64,000 nt of DNA from Pseudocolwellia sp049933045 (GCF_049933045.1 NZ_CP187926.1:4154001-4218000); one strand, 5' to 3'; shown: positions 1 through 9,464, numbered from the stretch's first letter. A program made the numbers and translations. The notes: a model not told the origin generated them from the sequence alone.

Positions 1-1591
1 TACTAATACAGAATATGCTTTGTTTTCTGTCTTGGCTTTGACGCCAAAAACCAAAAAATTGTAAACCTAAATGCAATGTAAATTGGGTAGCATTTGGGTG
101 AAAAGCAGGTTGTTTTATTCTTATCGCTAATAACTTATTAAGTGTAGCTAGTACATTAGCGTGATGTTTAGTGTCATCTTGTAATGCGTCTACAAGCAAA
201 TCATCTTTCCAGCGATGACGGTTGATTGAACGGTTACTTCCTGTATCTTCAATCTTTTTATAGTCGTTTTGTGTACCCAACATACTATGGATATATATAC
301 CTGGAATACCTTCTAACGCGAACATAATGGCATGTGCACATACAAAACGAACCATGTTGAATTCGTCTTTACCTTCTGTTGTACCTTGCATCGCATCAAA
401 CAAAGAAATATTCATTTCATAAGGTTTTTGCGTACCATCTTCAGTGGTCCTACAAGATATTTTTCCACCAAAGCCTTCAATAGTTTTAACTAATGCGTTA
501 GTTTCTTCGTCACTTAATAAACCTTCAACAGGTCTTAACCCTACGCCGTCATGAGAGGCGATAAAGTTAAAGTAAGTCGTGCCATCTTGTGCTGGTGGCA
601 TACTCATTAACCAACGTTTTAGGTATAAACAATTACCTGTTAATAAGGTGTTGATCAGTAATGGCGGTAACGAAAAGTTATAAATAGCGTGTGCTTCGTT
701 AGCATTACCAAAGTAAGTCAGGTTTTGTGGATTAGGAATATTAGTTTCAGTAATAATAATTGCATCATGCTTGGCGTGCTCAATTAAGGTTCTAAGTAAA
801 CGAACAACCTCATGAGTTTCTGGCAAGTTGATACATGATGTTCCTGCTATTTTCCATAAGAAAGCGATAGCATCAAATCTAAATATTTTAACGCCCATGT
901 CTAAATATTGTCGAATAATGATAACAAAAGCTTTAAGCACTTCTGGATTTCTGAAGTCAAAATCTACTTGATCGTGACTAAAGGTGCACCACACTGATTG
1001 CTCACCTGAAGGAGTATTCACTTCTCTAAACAATGGCGAAGTACGCGGACGTACTACATCAGAGGTATCGGTGTCTGCTGGGGCTGTGAAGAAAAAGTCG
1101 TGACCTTCACCTTCACCTTTAATAAAGTTTTCAAACCAAAAGCTTCTGCTTGAGCAATGGTTTATTACTAAGTCAGACATGAGATGGCGTTCTTTAGCTA
1201 TTGCTTTAACGTCTTCCCAATCGCCAAGTGATTGGTTAACGGTTGAATAGTCAATGATCGAAAAGCCATCGTCTGAGCTGTATGGAAAAAATGGCAGAAT
1301 ATGAACGCTGTTTACTGTTTCGTTCATATTAGCGTTAATAAAACGACGTAAGGTTTTTAATGGTACTTCGTCGTCTTTAACTATGCTGTCGCCGTAGGTA
1401 ATTAAAATTACATCTTCTTCAGACCATTGGTTGGTAAAAGGCGTCACCGCAGAACAATCATCATGCAAGTTCATCAGAAGTGCCAACTGTTGCGCTAACT
1501 TTTCTGTGGTTTGCTGAAGATTTATATCTTTATAAATAACGTCTAGCTGCTGTGTTAATTTACCTAATAATTGTTCGTATGGTGTTGCCAT
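1..1591 (-). CDS. GH13 sugar phosphorylase, probable glucosylglycerate phosphorylase (3' end outside window)
   Basis: Reading frame open from an ATG at 1591 to the left edge, about 530 codons, C-terminus missing. It is a glycoside hydrolase family 13 protein of the sucrose phosphorylase type (subfamily 18). Visible GH13 landmarks are the nucleophile in IFRFDAIAF (Asp240), the acid/base Glu282 in IITETNIP, and the transition-state Asp in FIASHDGVG near residue 346. The family cleaves alpha-glucosides with phosphate, giving glucose-1-phosphate. Subfamily 18 contains sucrose-, glucosylglycerol- and glucosylglycerate-specific enzymes that cannot be told apart by eye. The three genes just upstream make glucosylglycerate and phosphorylate glycerate, so glucosylglycerate is the inferred substrate. 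The start lies 11 bases after the gpgS stop codon, consistent with co-transcription. No signal peptide; cytoplasmic. Confidence 0.85.
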   Translation of the reverse strand, partial: MATPYEQLLGKLTQQLDVIYKDINLQQTTEKLAQQLALLMNLHDDCSAVTPFTNQWSEEDVILITYGDSIVKDDEVPLKTLRRFINANMNETVNSVHILPFFPYSSDDGFSIIDYSTVNQSLGDWEDVKAIAKERHLMSDLVINHCSSRSFWFENFIKGEGEGHDFFFTAPADTDTSDVVRPRTSPLFREVNTPSGEQSVWCTFSHDQVDFDFRNPEVLKAFVIIIRQYLDMGVKIFRFDAIAFLWKIAGTSCINLPETHEVVRLLRTLIEHAKHDAIIITETNIPNPQNLTYFGNANEAHAIYNFSLPPLLINTLLTGNCLYLKRWLMSMPPAQDGTTYFNFIASHDGVGLRPVEGLLSDEETNALVKTIEGFGGKISCRTTEDGTQKPYEMNISLFDAMQGTTEGKDEFNMVRFVCAHAIMFALEGIPGIYIHSMLGTQNDYKKIEDTGSNRSINRHRWKDDLLVDALQDDTKHHANVLATLNKLLAIRIKQPAFHPNATQFTLHLGLQFFGFWRQSQDRKQSIFCIS

Positions 1592-1602
1592 AAATACTGT
1601 TC

Positions 1603-2835
1603 CTATTTTAACATTTCGCTGAATTCTTGATGATCGGCTTCTACTGCTTCTTTGATTTGGGCTAGCACATCAGGCATTGCACTGATCACACGGTTCCAAG
1701 ACGGTATGAAAGGTGTTTCCATTGGTTGCTCTAAGAATGTGTGACCCGCTTCAAGTATGTTTTCAGCAAACATTTCTACAGCTTTTTCTTCGCTATGTAG
1801 ATCTAATTTTAAACCATTCATTAATGCGTCATGACGGTAAGTTTCAACGTAATCTAATGCGATTCTGTAGTAAGTTGCTTTAAGTGTTCTAAACTTCTCA
1901 GTGGTAAAGGTTTCACCTTCTGTAGCAAGTTTACGTATAAAGGCTTTACTGATGTCGATAGACATTTTAGATAAACCACCGCTGGTGTTATCTAATGATA
2001 AGTCTTGATGTTTATGATCATAAGTTGTCGCGATGTCTACCTGACAAACATGGTTAGACGAATAGTTACGGTACATTTCTGAAAGTACACCAATCTCTAA
2101 TCCCCAATCACTTGGAATGCGGATATCTCTTAGTACGTCTTTTTTGAATGAGAACTCACCTGCTAACGGATACAAAAAGCTGTCCATGTATTCTAGATAA
2201 TCACAATGACCAACGGTTTTCTTTAATGCTTTGATTAATGGCGTAACAAGTAGTCTTGATACACGACCATTAATTTTTCCGTCAGCAACACGTGCATAAA
2301 AACCTTTCGAGAAAGAGTAGTTAAACGTCGGGTTAGCCACAGGATAAAGTAAGCGAGTTAGTAAGTCTTTTTCGTAGGTAAGAATGTCACAATCATGTAG
2401 TGCAACTGATTCAGCTTTACCTGAAGCAAGGATGTAGCCCATGCAGTACCAAACATTTCTACCTTTACCTAGTTCTTTTGGTGCTAGACCTAGTTTTTGT
2501 AATTTAGCATCAAGTGCTTGTAATCTTGGACCGTCATTCCATAACACGCGATGATGTTGAGGTAATTGTCCGAAGAAAGATAATGCATGCTTATATTGTG
2601 CTAAATCAGCTCTATCTAAGCCAATTACAATTTCAGATAAGTATTTAACATCTTTTATTTTATTGATGATGTCTGGTAAGGCTTTGCCTTCTAATTCTGA
2701 AAAAAGAGACGGTAAAATTAGTCCTAGCGGACGAGTTTTAGAAAACTCTTCTAATTCCGCTTCCATATCCTCAGGAGTTCTCTGCGCTAAGTTGTGTAAT
2801 GTAGTTACAACGCCATTTTGATAAAAGTCAGCCAT
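1603..2835 (-). CDS. gpgS: Glucosyl-3-phosphoglycerate synthase
   Basis: 410-residue GT-A type retaining glycosyltransferase resembling the GpgS/mannosylglycerate synthase-like group (GT81). It would transfer glucose from an NDP-glucose donor to 3-phosphoglycerate. The N-terminal part has a PSLFSELEG segment (residues 42-50) and IVIGLDRADL, as in donor-binding regions of this family. A DxD-type metal site is seen in ALHDCDI (Asp148-Cys-Asp150), preceded by GKGRNVW (123-129). Length fits the family. It is the third gene of a minus-strand unit, 50 bases after gpgP and 11 before the phosphorylase. The product, glucosyl-3-phosphoglycerate, is the expected substrate of the adjacent phosphatase. 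Mannosyl specificity is possible but less likely given the glucose-type phosphorylase next door. Confidence 0.87.
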   Translation of the reverse strand: MADFYQNGVVTTLHNLAQRTPEDMEAELEEFSKTRPLGLILPSLFSELEGKALPDIINKIKDVKYLSEIVIGLDRADLAQYKHALSFFGQLPQHHRVLWNDGPRLQALDAKLQKLGLAPKELGKGRNVWYCMGYILASGKAESVALHDCDILTYEKDLLTRLLYPVANPTFNYSFSKGFYARVADGKINGRVSRLLVTPLIKALKKTVGHCDYLEYMDSFLYPLAGEFSFKKDVLRDIRIPSDWGLEIGVLSEMYRNYSSNHVCQVDIATTYDHKHQDLSLDNTSGGLSKMSIDISKAFIRKLATEGETFTTEKFRTLKATYYRIALDYVETYRHDALMNGLKLDLHSEEKAVEMFAENILEAGHTFLEQPMETPFIPSWNRVISAMPDVLAQIKEAVEADHQEFSEMLK

Positions 2836-2885
2836 GATATACCTCTTGGTTAGGATGATAATTAAATTTTAGAATAAGTTTATTT

Positions 2886-3740
2886 TTATAAAATATTGGC
2901 AGGACACACTTGCATAGGTAGTGGTTCAGGTAATATTTGATGTAATGCTTCAGCCCAGCCTGCAGGACCATAAGATTCTGTTTGTATAACGTTTATGTGC
3001 TTTTTAAGCTCAGGAAAATCGTGCACAGGAGAACGAATTTGTACGGCATAATCTGCCGCTTCTAGCATGGCAATATCATTTTTACCGTCGCCTAAGGCAA
3101 TAGATGAAATGTTATTGAACTGAAAGGTTTCTTTGTAATATTGAGTTAACCAATTAAGGGCACGACCTTTGTCGCTTTCACCACTTACATGAAAAAAACG
3201 TCCGCCATGTAATATAGTTGCACCTGCCGTTTCAAGGTATTCAATAAAAGCGAGTTTGCTACTTTCATCACCCATCCAATGAATAGGTTCACCAAAGTGT
3301 CTATTTTTCGCAAGTTCAGCGGCTTCTACTGTTAATCCTGTAATCTCGGCAAGTTCTTTAATCGTTAACGTAGAAAATCCTTTATATAAGCTGGCAAAGT
3401 TTGTTGGTGCTTTTTTAATAATATCTAACCAGTGCTGGCGAGGTGGGCAAAAAGACTTCACCCAATAATCACCTTCACTATTTGTGTCTTTCGGCTGTGT
3501 TTTAAAAAGTGCTTTTGGAAGAAAAATAGCAGCACCATTTTCAACAATTAACGCATCATTAATGTGTAAATCGCTTTGTATCGCTTTTACTTCATCAATG
3601 GTTTTACTTGTAGTTAATACAATCGGCACGTTAGCTGAGTTGAGCTGTTTTATTACAGGTAAGGCTTCTGTGCTTTTGTAAGTATAGTGATCCATTAATG
3701 TTCCATCTAAATCACTAAAAATAAGTATCTGTTTGGTCAT
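2886..3740 (-). CDS. gpgP: Glucosyl-3-phosphoglycerate phosphatase (HAD-IIB, MPGP family)
   Basis: 284-residue HAD phosphatase of the Cof/mannosyl-3-phosphoglycerate phosphatase group. HAD motif I is FSDLDGTLMDH (nucleophile Asp10, acid/base Asp12), motif II is LTTSKT, and motif IV is LGDGKNDIAML with two metal-binding Asp. The cap region between them carries the substrate-binding residues typical of this subgroup. It would remove phosphate from glucosyl-3-phosphoglycerate to release glucosylglycerate, a charged compatible solute. Its start is 6 bases beyond the stop of the upstream kinase gene, so the two are tightly linked. The family also includes mannosyl-specific members, and the sugar is inferred from context. 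Confidence 0.85.
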   Translation of the reverse strand: MTKQILIFSDLDGTLMDHYTYKSTEALPVIKQLNSANVPIVLTTSKTIDEVKAIQSDLHINDALIVENGAAIFLPKALFKTQPKDTNSEGDYWVKSFCPPRQHWLDIIKKAPTNFASLYKGFSTLTIKELAEITGLTVEAAELAKNRHFGEPIHWMGDESSKLAFIEYLETAGATILHGGRFFHVSGESDKGRALNWLTQYYKETFQFNNISSIALGDGKNDIAMLEAADYAVQIRSPVHDFPELKKHINVIQTESYGPAGWAEALHQILPEPLPMQVCPANIL

Positions 3741-3746
3741 ACGTGA

Positions 3747-4625
3747 TTAATCCTTTTCAACACACTTGGTAATACTGCGGTTATCATCTAAGTAATAAAT
3801 GGCTTGAGCGAGCACAGGTAGCGTTTGCATGCCGTGAGTTGTTAATCGCTGAAAATATTGAATGAAATTTAAAATTTGCTCTTCATTCATTACATTAGAC
3901 TGCAGATCGGTAGGAGACAGTGTTTTAATTAATTTTTGCTCTTGCTCTAAGCGCCATCGATAAACACTATTAAATGACGGTACTTGCAAGGCAGCCCAAA
4001 AATCGAAATATTGATACAGAGGCTGATAATGATTTAATAGCTCGCTGTTAACATAGCTACGCCAAACAGCGTTTTCATCTTTTTTTTGTTCAAGCGCGTT
4101 AATCGGTTCTACTAATTGTTCATCTGTTTGTGCAATAACGCCCCAGCACCAACCCTCTAATATTAGAATGTCGATAGGTTTTTCTATGTGTTGCCACTGA
4201 TCTTCGCTGTAAGGATCGTCGGTTGCTTTGTTGAACCTAGGGATAGAAAAGTCACTCTCACGGTTTTTTACTTTATCTAAAACCGCTTTAAGTAATGTTG
4301 TGTTGTGTGTGCCTGGAACACCACGGGTTTTAAGTAGAGGATGAACGTTTTCAGCGAGTTTACTTCGAGCATCGCGCGACAAATAAAAGTCGTCTAGCGA
4401 CATTACAACAATATTGAGGTTATAAGTTTCTGATAAGTGATAACAAATGTAATCAGACAGGGTTGATTTACCGCTTCCTTGGCAACCGTTAATACCAACA
4501 AAATAAGGCGCACCTTGATTTTGGTATTGAGTAAATATTCGTTCAGCCAGAGGCAAGTAACTTTTATTGATCAAAAGTTTAAATGATTCAGGTAATCTGT
4601 TTTTTTCCATGAAAGTTGAAAGCAT
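3747..4625 (-). CDS. P-loop D-glycerate 3-kinase-like protein
   Basis: 292-residue P-loop kinase of the plant GLYK / yeast Tda10 / bacterial YggC-like family. The Walker A motif is GCQGSGKST at residues 47-55, followed by VVMSLDDFYLSRD (substrate lid region) and ILEGWCWG (Walker B-like). Family members phosphorylate D-glycerate to 3-phosphoglycerate. In this unit it would salvage the glycerate released by the GH13 phosphorylase, closing a cycle back to the GpgS acceptor. First gene of the unit, with the promoter expected in 4626-5023. Two ATGs are possible (4625 and 4610). Neither has a strong ribosome site, so the longer one is kept. Confidence 0.8.
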   Translation of the reverse strand: MLSTFMEKNRLPESFKLLINKSYLPLAERIFTQYQNQGAPYFVGINGCQGSGKSTLSDYICYHLSETYNLNIVVMSLDDFYLSRDARSKLAENVHPLLKTRGVPGTHNTTLLKAVLDKVKNRESDFSIPRFNKATDDPYSEDQWQHIEKPIDILILEGWCWGVIAQTDEQLVEPINALEQKKDENAVWRSYVNSELLNHYQPLYQYFDFWAALQVPSFNSVYRWRLEQEQKLIKTLSPTDLQSNVMNEEQILNFIQYFQRLTTHGMQTLPVLAQAIYYLDDNRSITKCVEKD

Positions 4626-5023
4626 ATTTATTTTTACTCATCTGTCTTCTCAATATTTATACCTACAACTCTTATGCCAATTGATTGGAATTATTGCATG
4701 TAAATATAAAGTCATGAAATATATGGGTTTAAAATAGTGCAGTTATAAATGGCGAACTATTTATAGGTGCATAGTATTAACGCTTCTTTATCATTTGCTA
4801 CTTTTTGGTGCGTAAAATGACGTTATATGGGAATTGTTTACTCGACGTATTTATCGGTATAAAGTGACTTATGCTTTTATAGTTGAGTATAGGTATTTAA
4901 CTATAAAATGATTAACACTATCCCTCAAACGCTAATGATGACTTTTCTAAGCGATTAATTTGTTTGTAATAATAAACAGTAATCTAAAAACAAGGTCATC
5001 ATAAATTATAGTAAGGAAAGTTC
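4626..5023. promoter_or_regulatory. Divergent intergenic region between the glucosylglycerate unit and ggt
   Basis: A 398-base A+T-rich gap with transcription leaving on both sides, so it must hold the promoters of both units. No coding frame, RNA gene or convincing operator is visible. The only firm site is a ribosome binding sequence AAGGAAAG at 5013-5020, placed 3 bases before the TTG start of ggt. Confidence 0.5.
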
Positions 5024-6706
5024 TTGAAAAAATTCATAATATTTATTGTTACCTTAGCTTTTACGCACGCTTCAATAGCTGGGAATATGAAGTCGGCAGT
5101 TGCTATGCCAGATAGCTATAGTGCAGATACAGCCCAACAAATATTACAAAGTGGTGGTAATGCGATTGATGCGGCTATTGCTGCACAATTTGTTTTAGCG
5201 GTAACTTTACCTGAAGCTGGCAATATTGGTGGTGGTGGCTTTATGACGATTTATAAAGATGGAGCAACTGACTTTCTTGATTATCGTGAAGTAGCACCAG
5301 CGGCAGCTCATAAAGATATGTACCTTGACGAAAATAAGGATGTAATACCTAATTTGTCTTTGTACGGTATTTTATCGGCAGGTATTCCAGGTACTGTAGA
5401 AGGTATGTGGCAAGCGCATAAAAAGTATGGCACTAAATCATGGCAAGAGCTGCTTGCTCCAGCTGTTATGCTGGCTGAAGATGGTTTTATTGTTCATCGT
5501 ACGTTAAAAGAAGCGATAGATTGGCGTATCGAGAGCTTTAAGGAAGAAGATATTCATGTCAATTTTGCACAATATTTTTCATCGGCAGAAATGGGAAAAA
5601 CATTTAAACAACCTGAGTTAGCAGCAACCTTAAAACTTATTGCCAAACAAGGTCGTGATGGTTTCTATAAAGGTAAAACAGCTAAAACTATTAGTAACTT
5701 TATGGCAGAGCACGGTGGCATTATTACTGAAAAAGATTTAGATAATTACCGTATTAAGTGGCGTAAACCGATTCAAAAAAAATGGCGCGGCTACGATGTA
5801 GTAACGGCTCCACCTCCAAGTTCAGGTGGTATTGCCGTACTGCAGTGGTTAACTATGTATGATGTGGTGAAGGCTAACCTTGTTAAGAATGAAGGAGTTA
5901 AGCAAGATCAGGCGCTTGCTTATAACTCTACAGAATATATTCATTTATTATCGGAAGTTGGGAAGCGTGTTTTTGCCGATAGAGCTGAATATTTAGGTGA
6001 TCCCGATTTCTATGCAGTACCACAAGCAAAATTATTGGATCAAACGTATCTTGAAAAACGTGCAGCAGATATTTCAATCGATAAAATATCGGTTACAGAA
6101 GCTATTAAACCAGGCTTAAAAGAAAGCATGGATACTACGCATTTCTCAATTCTTGATAAATGGGGTAACGCTGTTTCTAACACAACTACCATCAACTATA
6201 CCTTTGGTAGTGGAGTAATTGTTGAAGGTGCAGGTTTTATTTTAAATGACGAAATGGATGATTTTAGTGTTAAGCCAGGCGTTGCTAATATATTTGGTGC
6301 GTTAGGTGGTGTAGCAAATGAAATTCAGCCAGACAAACGCATGCTATCTTCAATGTCGCCAACCATTTTATTAAAAGATGGTGTAGTTGAATTAGTGACA
6401 GGCTCACCAGGTGGAACTACGATAATTTCATCTGTGTATCAGTCAATCTTAAATGCCGTTGAATTTAATATGACCGCGACAGAAGCGGCTAACGGACCTA
6501 GATTTCATCATCAACTATGGCCTAAAAATGTTATCGCTCATTATCCTGGAATTGATGACAAAGTGATTAAACAATTACATGACATGGGTTACACAACGAA
6601 AGAGCAATCGTTTGGTGATGTGCAAATAATCATTCAACACGATAATAAAGTGACAGCTGCTTCAGAAGCTAAAAGCCGACATAGAGGTGTATCAAGAGTC
6701 TTTTAA
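5024..6706 (+). CDS. ggt: Gamma-glutamyltransferase (glutathione hydrolase)
   Basis: 560-residue Ntn-hydrolase of the gamma-glutamyltranspeptidase family, which cleaves the gamma-glutamyl bond of glutathione and related compounds in the periplasm. A signal peptide covers about residues 1-19 (basic MKK, hydrophobic core, SIAG). The N-terminal large subunit shows GGNAIDAAIA and GNIGGGGFM. Autocleavage is expected before Thr371 in MDTTHFSI, the start of the small subunit and its nucleophile. The oxyanion region is near LSSMSPTI and GSPGGTTI. The start is TTG, chosen because AAGGAAAG lies just before it and the signal peptide begins there. Monocistronic, followed by a hairpin terminator. Confidence 0.92.
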   Translation: MKKFIIFIVTLAFTHASIAGNMKSAVAMPDSYSADTAQQILQSGGNAIDAAIAAQFVLAVTLPEAGNIGGGGFMTIYKDGATDFLDYREVAPAAAHKDMYLDENKDVIPNLSLYGILSAGIPGTVEGMWQAHKKYGTKSWQELLAPAVMLAEDGFIVHRTLKEAIDWRIESFKEEDIHVNFAQYFSSAEMGKTFKQPELAATLKLIAKQGRDGFYKGKTAKTISNFMAEHGGIITEKDLDNYRIKWRKPIQKKWRGYDVVTAPPPSSGGIAVLQWLTMYDVVKANLVKNEGVKQDQALAYNSTEYIHLLSEVGKRVFADRAEYLGDPDFYAVPQAKLLDQTYLEKRAADISIDKISVTEAIKPGLKESMDTTHFSILDKWGNAVSNTTTINYTFGSGVIVEGAGFILNDEMDDFSVKPGVANIFGALGGVANEIQPDKRMLSSMSPTILLKDGVVELVTGSPGGTTIISSVYQSILNAVEFNMTATEAANGPRFHHQLWPKNVIAHYPGIDDKVIKQLHDMGYTTKEQSFGDVQIIIQHDNKVTAASEAKSRHRGVSRVF

Positions 6707-6746
6707 GATTTTGATAAAGGTTTCTGATTAAATAAAGAATAACTCA

Positions 6747-6781
6747 TTAAAAAACCAGCTAGTAGTTAGCTGGTTTTTTAT
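6747..6781. terminator. Bidirectional terminator between ggt and the pseudouridine synthase gene
   Basis: Stem AACCAGCTA / TAGCTGGTT with a four-base loop, preceded by A residues and followed by a T run, so it can serve the converging genes on both strands. Confidence 0.8.
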
Positions 6782-6812
6782 TATCCATTATAAACTAAAG
6801 AGTGAATTTATA

Positions 6813-8675
6813 TTAAAACTCAGCAGGGCAGTGGAATGATATTTCTTCTTTAGTTATAGGGTGACGCAAGCTAATACTTTCAGCATGAAGATGTAAACGC
6901 GTCGATTTATTACCATATAAATCATCACCTAAAATAGGTATGTTTAAACCTAGAGGATGTGCGCAGTGGACTCTTAATTGATGAGTGCGACCCGTTTTAG
7001 GAGATAAATATAACTTGGTTTTGTTATCTATATGCTCAATGAATTCCCAAGTAGTGTGAGCAGGCTTACCGCTTTCTTCACAAACTAGCTGTCGAGGGCG
7101 ATTATAAAAGTCGCCTATTAGAGGTAAAGTGATTTCGCCTTTGGTAGTTTTATATTCAAGGTCATTATTATTACGTTCAGTACTTTCTGATTGAATAGCT
7201 TCATATTTAACATTATCTGAAATACCAGCTAACTTTTCTTCTAACAGAGCGACATATCTTTTTTTCACACTTCTTTCTATAAATTGCTTTTGTAATTGCT
7301 TATGAGCTCTTTTGGTTAATGCAATAACCATTAAGCCAGAAGTAGACATATCCAATCGATGCACAATGATAGGACCGCTAGCACTAGGAATTAATTGTTT
7401 AATGCGGGTTTGCACTGAATCTTGAATATTTTTACCTGGAACTGAAAGCAATTCATTCGGTTTGTTCACAATAGCCATCACCTCATCTTGATACAATATT
7501 TCAAGGGTTTTGGCGTGTGCGGTATTTATTAATAAAGGGTTATCGTCTTGCTCTATACCATCAAGCATCCAATTAAGAATAGGCTCACATTTACCAGAAC
7601 AAGCTGGATAGTAATTTTTATGCTGTCGGATCTCTGATTTAGGCGACATTCCCCACCAGAATTCTGCCATGGCTAATATTTTGAAGTTATTTCTAAAAGC
7701 ATATTGGATTAATTTAGGTGCGGCACAGTCACCTGAACCTGATGGCGGAATTTGTTGAGGTGTTGGCTTGAAGATATCTTGTAGCGATTGAGTACAGGCT
7801 GCTTTATTCACCATTTGATATTGTTGAAATAATTGATTTTGCAGAAACGAAGAACGCCTTTGTCTTTCATCTTTAAGGGCTGTTATTTCGTTTTCAAGAA
7901 TGTTTAATTCTTTTTGCACGTATTCTATTTTTGCTTGCCAAAGGTGTTTAAGGGCTTTTAATTGGTTTTTATCATTAACACTTTCTTTCGCTAGCCTATC
8001 AAATAGTGGTGCTAAAATTTCATCATTCACTTCTTGTGACAAAGCATTGTTAGCTGATGCTAACTCTGCGTCGGCTCTTAGTAACTTTCGACTTTTTCGA
8101 TTCACTGTCATTAAGGCTTGATGCTTTGTGACTTCAACTTGAAAATCTTGAGTCAAACCAGTGAGTTCATGCTGTAAAATTTGTAGTTGTGGATTACTTT
8201 CTAGTTTAGTGAGGTGTGCGGTTAAACCGTTTATAGCCACTTGTTCTTCATCAAACTGTTGTGAAAATAACACCTCAGAGGTCTTCTCACTAGGTTCTTT
8301 ATTACATTCTTCGGTAGTATAACTATTGAGTTGCTCAGTTTCAGGTACAGAAGGTACGAATCGTCCCAGGGTATATTCGCCACAAAGCTTTCCTGAAAAG
8401 CCAGTTAGGTAACCTATTTCTTTTTGATCATTTTCAACTAACAACACGCCAAACATTTTGCCTGATGCATCATCTTTGTTATGACCTAAACCAAAGTTAT
8501 GCTGCCATGTATTTTGGCTAAGCAAATAATCTTGTAACTCTTTTGCCGCTAATACACATAAAGGGTGCGGCTGATAATAAAACGGGAAGGTAAAACGTGT
8601 AGGTAAAGAATAGCTTTCGGTCGAACTTTTGAAAGGGATAAAGCAATTTTCAGTTTTAAGCATTCTATTAACCAT
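6813..8675 (-). CDS. Long RluA-family pseudouridine synthase
   Basis: 620-residue protein whose C-terminal ~230 residues are an RluA-type pseudouridine synthase domain. It contains the catalytic segment VHRLDMSTSGLMV with the nucleophilic Asp, then KRYVALLE and GRTHQLRVH. The domain isomerises uridine in rRNA or tRNA. The first ~170 residues form an unrecognised domain and residues ~170-290 are strongly charged and probably coiled-coil. A Cys-containing stretch (CSGKCEPILNWML) precedes the catalytic domain. RluA enzymes are usually 220-330 residues, so the N-terminal half is an extension. Similar long forms are known in Vibrio/Shewanella-type bacteria, from memory. The RNA target cannot be told. 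Confidence 0.82.
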   Translation of the reverse strand: MVNRMLKTENCFIPFKSSTESYSLPTRFTFPFYYQPHPLCVLAAKELQDYLLSQNTWQHNFGLGHNKDDASGKMFGVLLVENDQKEIGYLTGFSGKLCGEYTLGRFVPSVPETEQLNSYTTEECNKEPSEKTSEVLFSQQFDEEQVAINGLTAHLTKLESNPQLQILQHELTGLTQDFQVEVTKHQALMTVNRKSRKLLRADAELASANNALSQEVNDEILAPLFDRLAKESVNDKNQLKALKHLWQAKIEYVQKELNILENEITALKDERQRRSSFLQNQLFQQYQMVNKAACTQSLQDIFKPTPQQIPPSGSGDCAAPKLIQYAFRNNFKILAMAEFWWGMSPKSEIRQHKNYYPACSGKCEPILNWMLDGIEQDDNPLLINTAHAKTLEILYQDEVMAIVNKPNELLSVPGKNIQDSVQTRIKQLIPSASGPIIVHRLDMSTSGLMVIALTKRAHKQLQKQFIERSVKKRYVALLEEKLAGISDNVKYEAIQSESTERNNNDLEYKTTKGEITLPLIGDFYNRPRQLVCEESGKPAHTTWEFIEHIDNKTKLYLSPKTGRTHQLRVHCAHPLGLNIPILGDDLYGNKSTRLHLHAESISLRHPITKEEISFHCPAEF

Positions 8676-8993
8676 GATGAATTGGAGTGATAAATATTTG
8701 TCTTTATGTCGACTATATAAGAAGACTGAATAGCAACATTATACGGGTTTGAATAGGTTTGTGCAGAGGTAGATGTTTTATATGATTAACTGAGGGAGAT
8801 TTGTTACTTGAATTGAAGATCACTAGAGCAAGAGGCTATTTAACCTGCACTCGGTTTAAGATGTTTTTAATCCATTGAAATTATTACTCATAAAATTTAA
8901 CTTATACTCTAGCTTGATAGTTTTTCTTTCTTCAAGACAAATTTCGCGTCAATAGCTAGCCTATTGCAAGTAAATTTAACGATGAAGCAAGTA
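8676..8993. other. Non-coding stretch before the MITE-like element
   Basis: About 318 bases with no plausible coding frame. The upstream region of the pseudouridine synthase gene lies at its left end. Near 8951-8967 a short imperfect palindrome (CAATAG / CTATTG around CTAGC) sits close to the element that starts at 8994 and may belong to the same repeat family. Confidence 0.4.
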
Positions 8994-9356
8994 ATACCAA
9001 ACGGATTAATTTATTGCTCACTTAGCGAGAATTTAAAGGCTTAGAGGCACAGGTTCATAGTTCCAGACTGAACCTAAGCACCTACATCCATGTAGGCGAG
9101 GCATTGATTGAAGAGAATGGTTATTCTCGGTAACTGCTCCTGCGTTACCCTAATGTCCTACATCCATGTAGGAACCTTGTCAAAATCAATAACGCGGCAT
9201 ATGAGCCTTTAAATCCTCGCCCTTCGGGAGCTCATTAGCAAACTGATAACATCACAAAATTAAAAAAATATAGAATAACTATGTTTAATCAATTTTTCTT
9301 GTTCTCAGCTTGCTAATGTAGCTCTAAGTTGCTCAATAAATTAATCCGTTTGGTAT
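8994..9356. mobile_element. MITE-like element, 363 bp, terminal inverted repeats
   Basis: Both ends carry the same sequence in opposite orientation: ATACCAAACGGATTAATT at 8994 and its reverse complement ending at 9356. The match runs at least 23 bases and continues imperfectly to about 35. There is no transposase frame inside. Internally there are two copies of the palindrome CCTACATCCATGTAGG (9081-9096 and 9157-9172) and a GGTAAC/GTTACC hairpin between them. Bases TAA flank both ends if the repeat is taken as starting at TACC, a possible 3-bp target duplication. The structure fits a non-autonomous element moved by a transposase elsewhere in the genome. Confidence 0.7.
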
Positions 9357-9436
9357 AAATTAGCTGTTAGAGAAGAATATATTAAGCCGAGCTCAGGTTA
9401 TTTAAATATTAAGTCAGCATTAGGCAAAAATAGGGC

Positions 9437-9464
9437 ATAAAAAAACGGACCTAAGTCCGTTTCT
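9437..9464 (-). terminator. Terminator of the repeat lipoprotein gene
   Basis: Stem AAACGGAC / GTCCGTTT with a four-base loop. Read on the minus strand it is followed by a run of T, just downstream of the lipoprotein stop codon. Confidence 0.8.
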
